Of a stretch of DNA of 64,000 bases, positions 1 to 13,800 are shown in pieces. The translations under genes and the position numbers were made by a program. The stretch's first letter is position 1, and each line of letters opens with the position of its first letter. This DNA is from Liolophura sinensis (lineage: Eukaryota; Mollusca; Polyplacophora; Chitonida; Chitonidae): contig NC_088302.1 in NCBI RefSeq assembly GCF_032854445.1, positions 33,263,979 through 33,327,978 of the forward strand. Reading direction: 5' to 3'. Under the pieces are notes generated by a model. It made no database searches. It saw only the letters and a list, made by a program, of their open reading frames with translations, and was not told the origin of the DNA.

Positions 1-40
1 ACTTCCTGTTTTGGTCAGTAAAGATACCATTGCAACAAAA

Positions 41-406
41 GAGTGAGTGAGTGAGTGCTTGGGGTTTAACGTCGTACTCAACAATTTTTCAGTCATATGA
101 CGACGAAGGAATCATTAGGGTGCATGTACGTGTAATGTGCCTCCTTGTTGCAGGACGGATTTCCACCGCTCTTTTATTTAGTGCTGCTTCACTGAGACGA
201 CTTACCGAAGGCAAGTAAGCCGCCTCGCCCGAGCCATTATACTGATACGGGTCAACCAGTCGTTGCACTATCCCCTTCATGCTGAACGCCAAGCGAGGAA
301 GTTACAACTTCCTCTTTTAAAGTCTTAGGTGTGACTTGATCTAGGATTGATCCTGGATCTACCGATCCCGAAGCGGACGCTCTACCAACCGTGCTATCCG
401 GGCCGG
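41..406 (-). mobile_element. tRNA-derived SINE with CACT-repeat tail (family A), complete
   Basis: Exact 13-bp target-site duplication TTGCAACAAAAGA at 30-42 and 407-419. Read on the minus strand, the head holds an A box (TAGCACGGTTGGTAGAGCG) and a B-box-like GGATCAATCC. The body follows, and the tail GACGTTAAACCCCAAGCA ends in CACT repeats. This is the standard layout of a SINE inserted by target-primed reverse transcription. A second copy lies at 27.8 kb. Confidence 0.85.
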
Positions 407-753
407 TTGCAACAAAAGAAACCATGACAAAATATGTACATGCTTATAGAATACCAGTGAAAGGGGAAAATGAAACAAAGAGCTCTGAAAATTAGTTCTG
501 ACTTACTTTACCTGATTCTGAAATTTTTTTTTTTTGACCTTAGGAAAGTGCTTTGAAGTTTGGTTGTTCAGAAGATACATGTAGATGAAAGATGATAACC
601 CACTGGCATAAGGTTCAGCACAAAAAGTAATATTTTATGACATCTGTCTAAAAATGCATTTTTTTAAAGGTCATGTAAATTAATATTGTTTATATGGGAT
701 AAATAACAAAAAAAAATAAAACAAAAAAAAATAAACATTTCTGATTTCCTTAC

Positions 754-1803
754 CATATTCTGTCTCTTTCGAGTGGCGAACGTCTCCAAAGTCTAAATCC
801 TCCACGTCCAGAGAGAATAACTGTTTATAGGAGTCAGGGGATTCCTTGGGGCTGAAGGTAACATGGCGATCAGCTCTGGAGGAGTTATTAGGAGACTGGG
901 TTTTCAGTGGGCCGATTCTAGACATTCCTTGACTGTCACCTTCAATGTCTAGATCAAGGTCAAATGGTATCAAGTGATTTTTGGAGAAAGGTTCTTCGTG
1001 AAGAAAATCTTCTTCCATTTTCTTCCCCATGCTAAAATCTTGGAGAGAAGTAGAAAGACGTGCTGTGGTGTGAGGTCTGCCATCAGAGCTACTGAAGTCA
1101 GTTTTGCTGGTATTAAGATCTAATAAATCGTCCACTTGCAAACTGTACAACTCTTCACGATGAGCTGGCGTCAGCCGATACTGACGTTCTGGCGTGTGAC
1201 TTACCCAATGGTTTTTGGTTGTGTCAACTGGACTATGCTTAGCTTCCTCACAACCTAATGCATCATCCTGATCAGAAATATACAAATGTTGAACAGGGTC
1301 ATCAGGGTTCCTGGAAAAACCTGGACTAGACATCGCTTTAACCTCCTCAATCATTTCCTGTTTCTCAGGACTTTTTTGTGATGTAACATTGCTGAGAATT
1401 GTTGAGCGTAGTTGCTTGTACCGCTCAATCTTTTCATGAAGAGACTCTGCTTGACCAGACATCTTCGGCCTGTAGGGTGAGGTATACTGTAAACCTTCCT
1501 GTACAGGCACAAATACACTGTCATCTTCAAAATCTCCTGACCCTGGTTTGTGTGAGGGCTTTTCGGGCACTACAGGACTAGGGGATGGGGAAAGCTCTAG
1601 ACCTGGAGGCACGCTGTCCATGTTATCATCAGATGTATCAACATGATCCATAGTTCCACGGATCACCTGTGGCTTGTCATTATTACAACGGTGATAGACT
1701 TCTGTCTCAGTCTTGGAAAGTCTTTCCTTGTCTCTCTGTATATCAAATTTATCGATTTCATTTTCTTTATCTTCATCCTCTTCTATCAAAAAACTTCTGA
1801 ACT
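754..1803 (-). CDS. HAUS6: HAUS6 exon 19, large disordered C-terminal exon
   Basis: A 1050-base exon. Acceptor ATTACAG|AG after a T-rich tract; donor TATG|GTAAGG at 754/753, so at least one more exon lies left of the window or in 1-753, where I cannot place it. Starts EFRSFLIEEDEDKENEIDKF. Features: acidic segments, about ten S/T-P sites (ELSPSPSP, YTSPYRP, QKSPEK, HTPERQ, LTPAHR, FSPKESP), and two copies of an L-[YF]-S-L-x-V-[DE]-D-L motif at about 1125-1155 and 797-823. In human HAUS6 the C-terminal region binds NEDD1 and is a mitotic kinase target; the same role here is inference. Confidence 0.85.
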
Positions 1804-4800
1804 CTGTAATAAAAAAACAAAACACACCATTTTCACAAGCAGAAACATAAACAGAAGATTATATTTTGACTTAATACATGGATACACAAGATATAAAGTT
1901 AGGACCACCATTGTATAAATGAAATACTCCTGATTATGGCTTAAAACAACTACGCATCAAGTAAGTTGTGATGAAAGTCGTTCATATACACTTACTTATT
2001 TCATTTGTATTTTATGTCACATTCCAGGATATTACTTGAGGAAATCAGACACATTACCATCATATATCTGATCAATCTCCTGGTGGTATTTTATGCCACA
2101 TTCCAGGATATTACTTGTACCACAGTTGATGTTTGTGTTGAGAAAATCAGACACATTACCATCATATATCTGATCAATCTCCTGACAGTATTTTATGCCT
2201 TATTCCAGGATATTACTTGTACTACAGCTGATGTTTGTGTTGAGGAAATCAGACACATTACCATCATATATCTGATCAATCTCCTGGTGGTATTTTATGT
2301 CACATTCCAGGATATTACTTGTACCACAGCTGATGTCTGTGTTGAGGAAATCAGACACATTACCATCATATATCTGATCAATCTCCTGATGTTATTTCAC
2401 GTCACATTCCAGGATATTACTTATACCACAGCTGATGTTTGTGTTGAGGAAATCAGACACATTACCATCATATATCTGATCAATCTCCTAGTGTAAAGCA
2501 GAGAATAAGCGAGAAAAGGATTTGTGCACACAAACTCTTTGGTAGAAAGGCTTGTGGTCTCAAATATGACCAATGGCAGAGTACAATACCAACACACGGC
2601 TATAAACAACCACATCAATGTGAGAGGTAGGTTTCAGCAGTTACTGTAGTTACATATTACTGCAGAACCAGGGCCTTCCTTTATCGTTTTGAGCGAAAGG
2701 GGCAACCCTGAAAATTAGTCCAGCTACCTGACTTGTGTTAAAAGTGAAATAAAGTAAAATAGTAGTTTCTATCAAAGTTGGTAGCTACCTTCTCAACTTT
2801 TGACAGAAATAGTGGGTTACAGGTAGCTGATAACTGCCTTCTAATGAACCCCCTGAGAACCATGGTTTTCCAGTGCTTTATTAACATTTTGTCAAACAGT
2901 GCTGTGCTTAGTGCTGTGCTCAACAAATTCTCAGGAACTAAGAGTAAACCACCACCCTTCTCCCAGTATATGTACATGTAAATGACAAACCCTCAGACAT
3001 AAAACACATCCCTGAACCACAGAGGGACTATTCAGTTCTCACTGTCAGGTACAAACAGCATCAACGAGAACAATGTTTCAGTCAAATGAACCTTGGGTCA
3101 TTGAGTCAATGCTTTTCCAGTAGAATTCGTGTTGCCTTACCTGAAGTTCTAAGATGAGCCTCGGTGTCTGAGGTGACTGGTCTACGTGGTGTGTGAGACG
3201 AGACAAACACCCCAACAGGACTTCTTCCTATCAGGTCCCTGGAGGCAAACACTGACTCATCTATCAACAAAGAAACCAAATTAAAGTGCACACCACAGAG
3301 ACTCCAGAATCCTCGGTTAATGAAGATCTACTTACCTGATAGGCAGGTAACATATATTGGCTGCAGAGACCAAACTGTGAATGACCTAAAATTAAATCCA
3401 TGACAAAATCTCATTTTTATTAATTCTGAGAGTTCTGTTATTACAGAGAGTTGCTTTGAAGTCAGTCTGGATGATAAGATAATATTCTACTGGTAAAATG
3501 TCAGCTTCAGCACTAAAAATAACATTTTTATCATATTTATTTACATCTCTAAAAATGCACTTTTGTGGGGGGAAATTTTAGGTCATTTAGGGTGTATCCT
3601 TAAATACAATAATTTATTTATTTATTTCACTGGGGTTTTACCCGAGATGAGACTGACACTGGGATGAAAAAAATGAAACTACACATGATACACATGACAT
3701 ATTTTGACATTTTCAGCTTCTATGAATTCAATTCTGAACATTTTTGTGACGCATTTTTGTATCAATAAAGACTTCCTCAAAAAAAAAGGAGGAAATCTCA
3801 TGCCTGTTTTATGTCGTACTTAAGAATATTTCATTTGTATGACAGTGACTGGCATTATGGTGGAAGGAAACAAGGCAGAGCCTAAGGGGAACCCACGACC
3901 ATCCAAAGTTTGTTGACAGGTACGACTGGAGATTAACACACCATACTGTGATCTATATACCTGTTCATAGGTCTCACTTAGAAAGCATTAGAAAGTCATG
4001 TCACTCAGCAAGCAGATTAATACTTATGTCCTCAATCGTAGATGTAGTTGGAATTAGTACCATCAACTAAACAACTGCAATTTAAAGAGTACCATGCAAA
4101 AAATATCCACAAGAATTTGTTTTATGATATGAAAAATTGATTTTTAACAAAATATAACAAAAAATTCAAAGTAAAAAACAGAGGGCTATAAATTCTACTT
4201 CATAATTATTTAATAATTTATTTAATTGGTATTATATATCCAACTCAAGAATATTTCACTTGTGCGATGGCAGCCAGAATCATGACTTGAGGAAACCAGG
4301 CAGAGAGCCTGGGGGGAACCCAATGACTACGTGCAGACTGCTGCCTATCTTCCCTTTACTTCTACTTTATAGTATAGTTATGAACCAAGAATGGGCAAAC
4401 TGAACAAAATTATCTGAAGACATTCACATAATATCTTACAAAATTATTATTTAAGATCACATTGGCCTTCATTATTTTTGGATCCAAGTAGTGATATTAA
4501 TTTTTCCACTCATAATAAATGCCTTGATTTGTTACAGCAATGTTTCATAGGCACATAACAGGCTGACACTGCCGGATATGCATTTGTACCCATAGCATCC
4601 GCAGGATTGTCCAGGTTAAAGTCTGGAGTAAGTAGGGTGGGCGTGTTGTCAGTGGAGTCCTTAAAGTCAGTGGCCAAAGGGCTCTCCCGTATCACAGCAC
4701 TGGCAATCTGCAACCACAAAGACAATTTACACGTGTAAGATGACAGCCATACTGAGAGACTGGCCTCAGTAACAATCTATCCAACATATTGACTACCTAC

Positions 4801-7800
4801 ATTTACAAATTCCACAAATATTTATTTATTTGATAGGTGTTTTACACCGTACTCAAGAATATTTCCCTTATCCGACAGTGCCCAGCATTATGGCGGAGAG
4901 GTAGCAGGGCAGAGCCGGGGAAACCCACAACCATCTGCTGGCAGATCTTCCCACGTACAGTCGGAGGGGAAGCCAGCATGAGTTGGACTTGAACTCACAC
5001 ATTGGTAGGAGGCTCTTCAGGTGTGCTAATGTGCTAACCCGCTCGGCCACAAAGTCTCCAAATTTTAAATATAAATAGTTTTGAACAACAAAGGATACAC
5101 AAATTGCTTGGTTTTATTCTTAACATGGAGTTTGTTGCCTAACACATAAAAGAATTAAAAAAAAGCTTCACAGCTTTCTTCTTGGATTGTGAAAACTGCA
5201 TTAATCTACAGTTCGTACTTACATCTATGTTTCATAGACACATCACAAGTGCTGTCAGTCTGGAAATTAAGTACCCTACTGTGGTGACGTCAACAATTAA
5301 CATCTTTGTTAGGGGAAAAAACGAACTGAGAGTACTAAGCTTGTCTCGTATTACCAGTATGTTTATCAATGACCTCATTTTCGAAAATTCCTGATCACTA
5401 ATTGAAAATATGCATACAACAGAAAGGTTCTTTAGAAATACAAAATAAGCCTCAAAAACGAAAATAATGCTTCTTCTTGTTTTTTGGCATCTCTCTTTAT
5501 ATTCCTTAAAACCACTCTCTTGTTTTATAGTACATGAACCTTTTCATATATCCTTTAATCAGGTGTAGGCAGGTTAGCTTGTCAGTAGGGCGGGGTTTCA
5601 CAGAGTGGTAAAAACAGCTACGGTGGGTAACTTGATAGCTTGATGTCACATCCAAAATCATTTTGCTCAAATCCTAACAGTGTCTCATGGTATAAAAACA
5701 CCAGTCTCAAGACCAACACAGCGTCTTTATTACTGAAATGTAATAGTGAAGAAACCAGACATGGCACCATACCCAGTCAAAGTGTAATGGCTAAGGTTAA
5801 ATCTGTCACTCTTAGACTGACTACAAAGCCCAGTAACCAGGTAAATGTTCACCTTAAACTACAGTAGGGTGTTCGCGTCAACTCTGGAACAACTCACATG
5901 TGATGAAACGAACAACTCACATGTGATGAAATGAACATCTCACATGTGATGATGAACAACTCACATGTGATGAAATGAACATCTCACATGTGATGATGAA
6001 TAACTCACGTGATGAAACAAACAACTCACATGTGATGAAATAAACATCTCACATGTGATGATGAACAACTCACATGTGATGAAAGGAACAACTCACATGT
6101 GATGAAATGAACAACTCATGTGATGAAATAAATCACTTCATGCTTTCCTCTTTTAATCCAACACACTGCCCTCCATATCAATAAAACTACCATATTTCAC
6201 CTATAGTATAGGATTTTCCAAGACCCATTTTTGTCTTCATTCTGTCTGATCCATCCACCTTATTGGGCCACTTGCGACTTTCTTTGATTAATTTCTCAGC
6301 ACAAAAGCTTAAGCAATATCTCAAAATATCTCAGCATTTTGAAGCGTTTACATGTATATGCTTCCGGATGTGCACTTTTACAAACCAAATTTTGGGTGAA
6401 AATACAGTATATCCAGTATTCAGCCCAACCTTGTCAGCAAGGATATCCAGAGCACTTCTCACAGGAGTTCTCCTTACTGAACTAGAGGTTCTGTGGACCT
6501 GTGGTTTAGCAGTGGTGCTGTAGCCATTGGTATGGGAAGAAGGACTGTCAAACACATCATGGGGCTGCTGATTCATGCTGATGTGCCTCCTTGTTCTGCT
6601 CCTGTTCAGGTCGGAATGGCTGACATTCTGCTGCAGGAAAAAAACAGTTATACAGGCATAAAAGCTGGTTTTTGAGCTTGATCTGAGACAACACAAAATG
6701 AATCGGCTACCACAATTTTATCGAAATGAGACATTATTGAAAAAGTTATTGCACAGAAATTAATGGCCAATCAGAATGAAAAAATGTGGTAAACTTTGCC
6801 CATTTGGAGGAATAAATGCACTGAAACAGAAAGCGTGACAGACAGACTAATGGGAACAACTTTTTGTTTCTTGCTTTTTGCAAAACGGCACACACACCCG
6901 AACACCCTGTTTTATGCCATACTTAAGAATAATGCACTTATATGATGATGGCCAGTATTATGGTGGGAGAAAACAGGGTTTAAAATTATGGCAACAGGCA
7001 TGTTGACTATATTCATCAAGTCTGTCGGATATGACATTGGCTCTGCACAGAAGACATCAGCTCACTCCGTCAGCGGACGATAGTTCCCAAGGCAGTCTAG
7101 GCATGTCCATGCTTGCCTTGCACTTCCCAGACATTGTGCACCACTGCCCAGGCTAAAACAATAGCGAGTCCAACACCGTGGGCTCTGACAGCAGAGTTCC
7201 ATATCCCTCCATCCCTAAATCCCAGGGTACAGTAATTTGTGTAGTAACAACGGAGTGTGATAAGCAACTTTTCAAAGCCCGCAATATTATCTACCATGAC
7301 AGTCAAACATACCGGAGTTTGTGTTTCGGTCAACTTGTGTTCTTCAGGTGAAATGACTCCATCAGCAGGAGGCTGCCATCTTCCCTCAGGCGAGGTTCTC
7401 AACCCTGATGCATGACGCCCTCTACTTCTGTTCAGTGTTACATCGGACTGAGTTTTCCCTGGGGGTTGTCTTTGTCTGGAGGCAGGGTGCTTAGACCCAT
7501 GCCTCGTAGGTAGGTGTGAGCGTACTTTCCTGTGAACATGACATAAAAAAGCATAATTTGAATTAGGTAACTGTGTTACATGTGCTAAAGTTGAGGTATT
7601 TGTATAAACAGGAAATGAGAAGAGACAGAGAAGTTGGTTCCATGCAGTTCATGAATAACATTTTTCTACTTTATTTACGAAAGGCCTTTCCTGAAAAAAA
7701 AATGAAGGCTTATTTGTGTGATCAGAAAGAATCTGCGTATAGTCTAATGTGATGAAACAAGCCCTAAAAGGGTTCTGATTCAATAAAATCAGGTATTAAT

Positions 7801-10800
7801 CTAAGTTAAATGTGATAGCCTTTTCGCCAATAAACGAGTACGATTATGCAATTACTTTATTCACCTCTGGTTAATTCACCAATGAATAATTATTAGGGTT
7901 CAACAAAAGTCAACACAGCTTGGACCTGAGCCAAACCCATTACATGAAGTATGAGAAGATACATGTAACAATAAACTCTTCTGGCACTATCAAATCATCA
8001 CTGACCTAGCTTCACCAGTTGCCTCCCCTTCGTGTTCCACATCCTTGGTTGTCTCCCTTTTGGTTGCCCTCTTGTGATATGAATCCTATCATGTGTCGAC
8101 TTAGATTTCCTTGCTGCTTTTTCAACAGAGTCTATCAGCTGTATTACAGTGTCTGGCGTATTTGCATCTACAAACATTAAAAACGGGCGACACAAAATGA
8201 ATGCAACGCACACAATTGCTTACAAGAAATATAAATAATAATGTAGCATCAGGCAAAAGTATGAAAGACAGAATACATTTCCGTATGTTCATATCAGATT
8301 TATAAAGAGATTTTATACTTGCTTTTCTTGTAATTTAGAAAAGCAATCCAGGCTACCGCTGACGTTATCATTTCATTGCTTTGTCTCTAGTGTAGCTAGA
8401 TATTATATGCTGGTGATTGTAATCCAATGCAAATGTAAATGAAGTCTACAGTAAATATTTCTTTATTCGATTGGTGTTTCACGCCGTACTCAAGAATATT
8501 TCACTTATACAACGGCGGCCAGCATTATGGTGGGTGGAAACCAGGCAGAGCCCAGGTGAAACCCAGGACCATCCGTAGGTTGCTGACAGACCTTTCAACT
8601 TACGGCCAGAGAGGAAGCCAGCATGAGCTGGACTTGAACTCACAGCGACCGCATTGGTGAGAGACTCCTGGGTCATTATGCTGCCCTAGCACACTAACCA
8701 ACTGAGCCACGGACACCCCCTACAGTAAATACATGCACCTAGTTTAAACACATATACATTTCTTTAGAGCCAGCCTTAGGCATCAGGGGAGCATGTTTCA
8801 TGTCCTCACCTACAGTAAACGATCTCAAATATTGCCAAAAGAAATGCATTTTTAGACACAAATAATATCATAAAAAATCACTTTTCATGTTGAATTTCAT
8901 ATAATCTTCAATTTTTTTTCCAAAAACACTTTTCTAACATCAACAGATCTCCCAAAATCAGGCAAAATGTGCAACTTTATCAAGTGGTGGGTGAAATAAT
9001 TGACTCAGTTATATTACCTGCTTTAGGTGTGACCCGAGTTCTAAACTCTGGGGGTGTTGCCTTTTTGCTGAGGTCAGGAGTCATGGATATCTGTAGTGGG
9101 GAGGGGATTGTCAGCTGCATGGGCTGCAAAAACAGGAGAAACATCAATCTTAAATTACACTGTCATTTTTTTTACAAAAGACTGTCAGTTTGTACACAAG
9201 TCTCAAATACAAGATATAAAAGATGTTATCTAACATATTCAACTGGTTTAATAATACTTGGCAAAGCCAACTTCACTAGCTAGGAGTAACCTCAACTGCA
9301 TGTCACAAGGTGAAATTTTCTGTGAAGCTGGTCAACAGTTGACCATTTATAAAAACATCTTTATCCTAATTTTTACTTTTCAAAATTTTATTTATATCAC
9401 TGTTGTTTATTGAAATGTTCAAGAATATTTCACGAGTACAAATGCTGTAAGTTTTATGGGTGGGGGAAACATGAGTACCAATAAAGGTAGACAAATGACC
9501 TTCGGATCTCGCAAGAGACCTAATGCACCATACTGGTGGAAGACAAGTGGTCTTCAACAAATCTTACACCATGAAAACGCTCAAAATCGTCTACAGCTTA
9601 TTGTAACCAAGGCAGAAAGTACAAATTCCCTGTCCAAGCTGTTATTGAACTCGCACCCTATGAGATCTAGCGAATCAATTCTGGATTTCTGAAGTCTTCC
9701 TGCCACATTCAATATTTCTTTTTTAACTGTGTATACAAGAACCTTAAATGATTCATAGAAAGTAAGTGTTAAATGACTGCAAGTTTTCATCGCTTATGCC
9801 AATAATACAGAGGACACAAAAAGGTATAGCACAGCTATTTTGTGGGCATAACTAACTGTCTTGTAATGTCCATTTAAAGATATTTTGGACAAGCACAGCG
9901 GCCTACATCATTAACAGTCACGATGGTAAAGCCTTACCTTTAAAGCTATTTTTACCCTCTAAGATGACTATAAAAGCTTGACTGTACCCATGCATTTCAG
10001 GGACAAAACATGAATTCTTTAACAAGCAGACAAACTTACCATGGCCTGTCTGTTACTGGGTGAAGCATATTCCGACTCCCATACAGGCAGTTTTGATCGC
10101 ACATCGTCAACAGAGCCTCTCAGGTTAGGTATTAACTCTGAGGACAACCGTTCTCTGCAATCACAAGTCACCCAACATCAAGAGTTCAGTCATATACAGT
10201 CTCTCCCAAATCTACTAGTTTCACTGCTTAGTTATACTCAACAGCTATGACATAAATACATATGATAATGACGCATTTATAATATTATTAGTATCTATTT
10301 TATTTATTATAAGTTATTATTTCCACCTCTCACTAGAAAAATATTTACGGCACTGAGCCTTCATTCTGCAATATTCTATTTATTATCTATATTTTGAAAG
10401 TATCATCATTTTGTATATTGCACTAAGTTAAGCAAGAGGCCTACATAGATTTGTTTGTGTAACGTTGTACATGACATGCTACGTGATGTCAGTTCTCATT
10501 GTCACATCACATCTTGTTAACAAAACATATATTACAATCCTGCTGAGCTCAGATTAAAAGGTCTTTCTTTGTTTTCACAAGGAGTCCATGTGTTAAATGT
10601 TAAAATGTACTGTAAATCTTCAACCTTGCTAAAATGATTTGTTTGTGTCATTAAAGATGCAAGCTTCATAAAACTGTGCAAATTAGCTCTCTACACCTCA
10701 TAGCTCTGTAAAAATGTTTCAAAATATTGGTTGCAGAGGTGATAGAACTGTGTGAAATATCATTTTTCATCAGAGAAGGAAATCCTAACATTTCCACCAT

Positions 10801-13800
10801 TGTATAACAATTGAAGTTATGTATCATGACAACACTGCTCCAAAACAATAATAAACGCATTAAAAACTAAGGAACTTACTTGAGAGTCTCCAAGTTGGCA
10901 AGCTGAGCATGATAGGTATGGACCACAGTGCTGATGGGAGCCACATCCAACTCCGGGACACCAACTATAGACAAAGCACAGAGTATCACATACAGTTGAC
11001 AAATGTTACAGTATCTCACCACTGGTACGATGATTTATCCACCTTTCATCCTAAATTTAGCTATAGTTAACTTCAAATTTGATCTGAATTTATGTCCTAC
11101 TCAACAATATGTCTGTATGTCTGGCATGGGAAAGTCCATCAGTAACTTGCCAAAAGGTCAATGGCTTATCCCAGAGTCTTTGGTTTCCTCCGTCCACAAA
11201 ACAGGTCATATTTTAGTTCAAATTCTTTAGTATTACTGAAAATTCACAACAAATCCTTGTCACGTCCATGCATATAAATAAGTGGAGGGAGCCAGACTAC
11301 ACTCAGGGAACTACTGTACGTTGTTTATTACCCGAAAAACTGCCTAATGCACAGATGCTGCCAAGCCAGCATGAACTGGATGCAAATAGATCTTTATTAT
11401 TTATATGTTGTTACTCAACCATTTTTTTAGAACGATGGCATCAAGATCTATGGACGGAGCAACCAGTTACTGAATGGACCTGTACAGATATGTATGCCAT
11501 TCTGGTGTAAGACCATTGGCCCTCAACAAATGTAAGACTAAGCACAGACACACAACAGCTTATTGTCACTAAGGTCCCATGAGCAGTAAGAGCAGGGGAA
11601 ACTACAAATTCATCGGCCAACACCGGGATTGAACCTGCACATCATGTGTCCTAGCCAGTGAAAGGCAAAGGTCTTAGTAACCACCAGGCCTAGATCCTAT
11701 TCCCAGAGTACGAGGGGAAAAGGTTGGTTAAAAACGAAAGGAGAATTTCACATTATGAGAAATGTAGTGCATGTGCATGTATGAATCTTTGCTTGCTGGA
11801 AAAACTCAAAATGATGAGCTGTGTGTGCTACAGAAATTATTCACATACCTTCTCGAAGTTTCTCTATGTACAGATGAAGTGATAAATTCCACAACTGGAG
11901 AAGGCTGAAAATAAACCAGTCAGGCTATACCACATTTAGGTTGCTAATAAGTCTGATTAATGCTGGCTTCCTCTCCAGCCGTACGTGAGAAGGTCTGCCA
12001 GCAACCTGCAGATGGTCGAGCGTTTCCCCCGCCATAGTGCTGGCCACCATCGTATATAAGTGAAATATTCTTGAGTACGGCGTAAAACACCAATCAAATA
12101 AATAAATAAAACAAACAAGTCTAATAGAGGTTTCAAGTTCAGGTGATATATCCAAGTACAAGTCATAAGGGGAATAAACAACAGCACAGTGTCATTATGT
12201 TCAAGCATTGTAACCCCTGGAAGTCATGCAAAATTAAGCAAATTTCATGGAATTTATACAAAAAGAGGCCTTCAAAAAATAAACACTAAAAGCTGATTCC
12301 TGGGCTTTCACTAAAATGATGTACACTCAAAATCGTTATCTGGCTTGTAAAGATGAAATAGGTTAACAAGTGAAATAAAACATCTAAGATTTAAAACCAT
12401 TCTAAGCCAGTGATAATCATACAGGTACACAGTTCTAACAAAACAGAATTACTTAGCTCTGGTACATTATACAATGTCAATAAATCAACACCTTTGTTTC
12501 CACAGATCAAAATTCTCTGTTTCAGGAAGGCAAAAGCTTAACTGTAAGATTTCAGACCAATCTCTGAGTTTTAGGACAACATGAAAAGGAAACAATGGCT
12601 TTCAACCTGAACTCTCCAACATCTCATGATTTATATACCTTAGTAGATTTAGCTTTCCACCCTCATAAGTGTTCTCCACACGCCTCTGAAATAGACACAA
12701 ATGTATATATATATATATACATATATTCCAATATATACAGATCAAGTAATAAATACATAAAACAATTGCAAATAGAATAAAGGCAAAAGCCCATTTTAAA
12801 ACAAAACTAAAAACATATATCCAACGCCAAATACAAACATAAATTTATCCATTTAACCGGTAGCCACATTCTGAAAACTCAAGTTGTAGTGCTTAATATT
12901 GACAAATTTGAATTTATTTTTTTAAATTTATTTCAATTACCTTTAAATACTTGTAGGTTTAAACACACTCATACTTCCATTTTTATATTTTGGTGTTTTT
13001 CTGTGTTCAATGTTGTATTCAAGAATATTTCACTAGTGTTATGATGGGCATGTTTACAGGTGGAGTAAATCTTGCAGAGCCCACAGGAAAGCTGTCTTCA
13101 TTACTTATGCAACACCCATTTTATTTTATTTTATCTGTAAAGGGCAACCTGACAATTAAAAAAAAATCCTTAAAATGGAATGACAATAAAAACGAAAATT
13201 TATTTTTTTATTTATTTTGTTGGATCTAAATATTAATTAAGATTTTCCTGTTTTTCAAGGCTTTTTTGACCGTGTAAATGCCTGGAACAACTGCTGGGAC
13301 AGCCCACATTTCCCATAAATTAGATGATCCTTTCAACTGTTCTTTTTAGTCTTATAGCAATTTATCCTCTGACATTGAAAAAAATGATAAGATAATGCAT
13401 GTAAAAATAAAATTTGTAACAGTGTAGCCCTAAAGCTGCAGCCAACCTCAGCGAACACACTTGTCAACTTCTAGTGTAGGACCCTTCTAGTAAAAGCCCA
13501 TTCAAAGATGACTCAAGATCTCCTTGACCATTCCCTCATACAAATCAATTACACTAATCAATGTTACATAAAATATCGCTTAGTTCATTTATTTATTTTT
13601 ATTAGTATTACTTTTTTTTTATGGATCATGGCATGAGTAAGGGAGAATGCAAGACACAGATAAAATGCTAACCCTCTGAATTTCATTTTGACACTTTCGC
13701 AACAGAAGTTCTGGAACATTCAGGTTGATTTCTCGCCCGTCAATCTGGTACTGACTGTTCACTGACTGAAAAATGGACTCCACCACTTCCTTCTCAGCAC

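Noticed and set aside
2005..2496. 163-codon plus-strand frame with a repeated helix-like sequence
   Set aside because: It is the translation of a 102-bp tandem repeat inside a HAUS6 intron; the repeat period is divisible by three, which keeps the frame open.
4510..4725. HAUS6 exon 17 read through to a stop as a last exon
   Set aside because: A phase-1 donor at 4590 leads into exons 18 and 19, which continue the HAUS6 tail in frame.
5887..6130. CRISPR-like palindromic repeats
   Set aside because: No spacers; units directly adjoin and lie inside an intron.
7400..7529. Stop at 7440-7438 as the true end of HAUS6
   Set aside because: Exons 15-19 keep one long coherent frame over more than 1700 bases in the alternative phase, and the family protein is much longer than this stop allows. 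An exon 14 indel explains it better.
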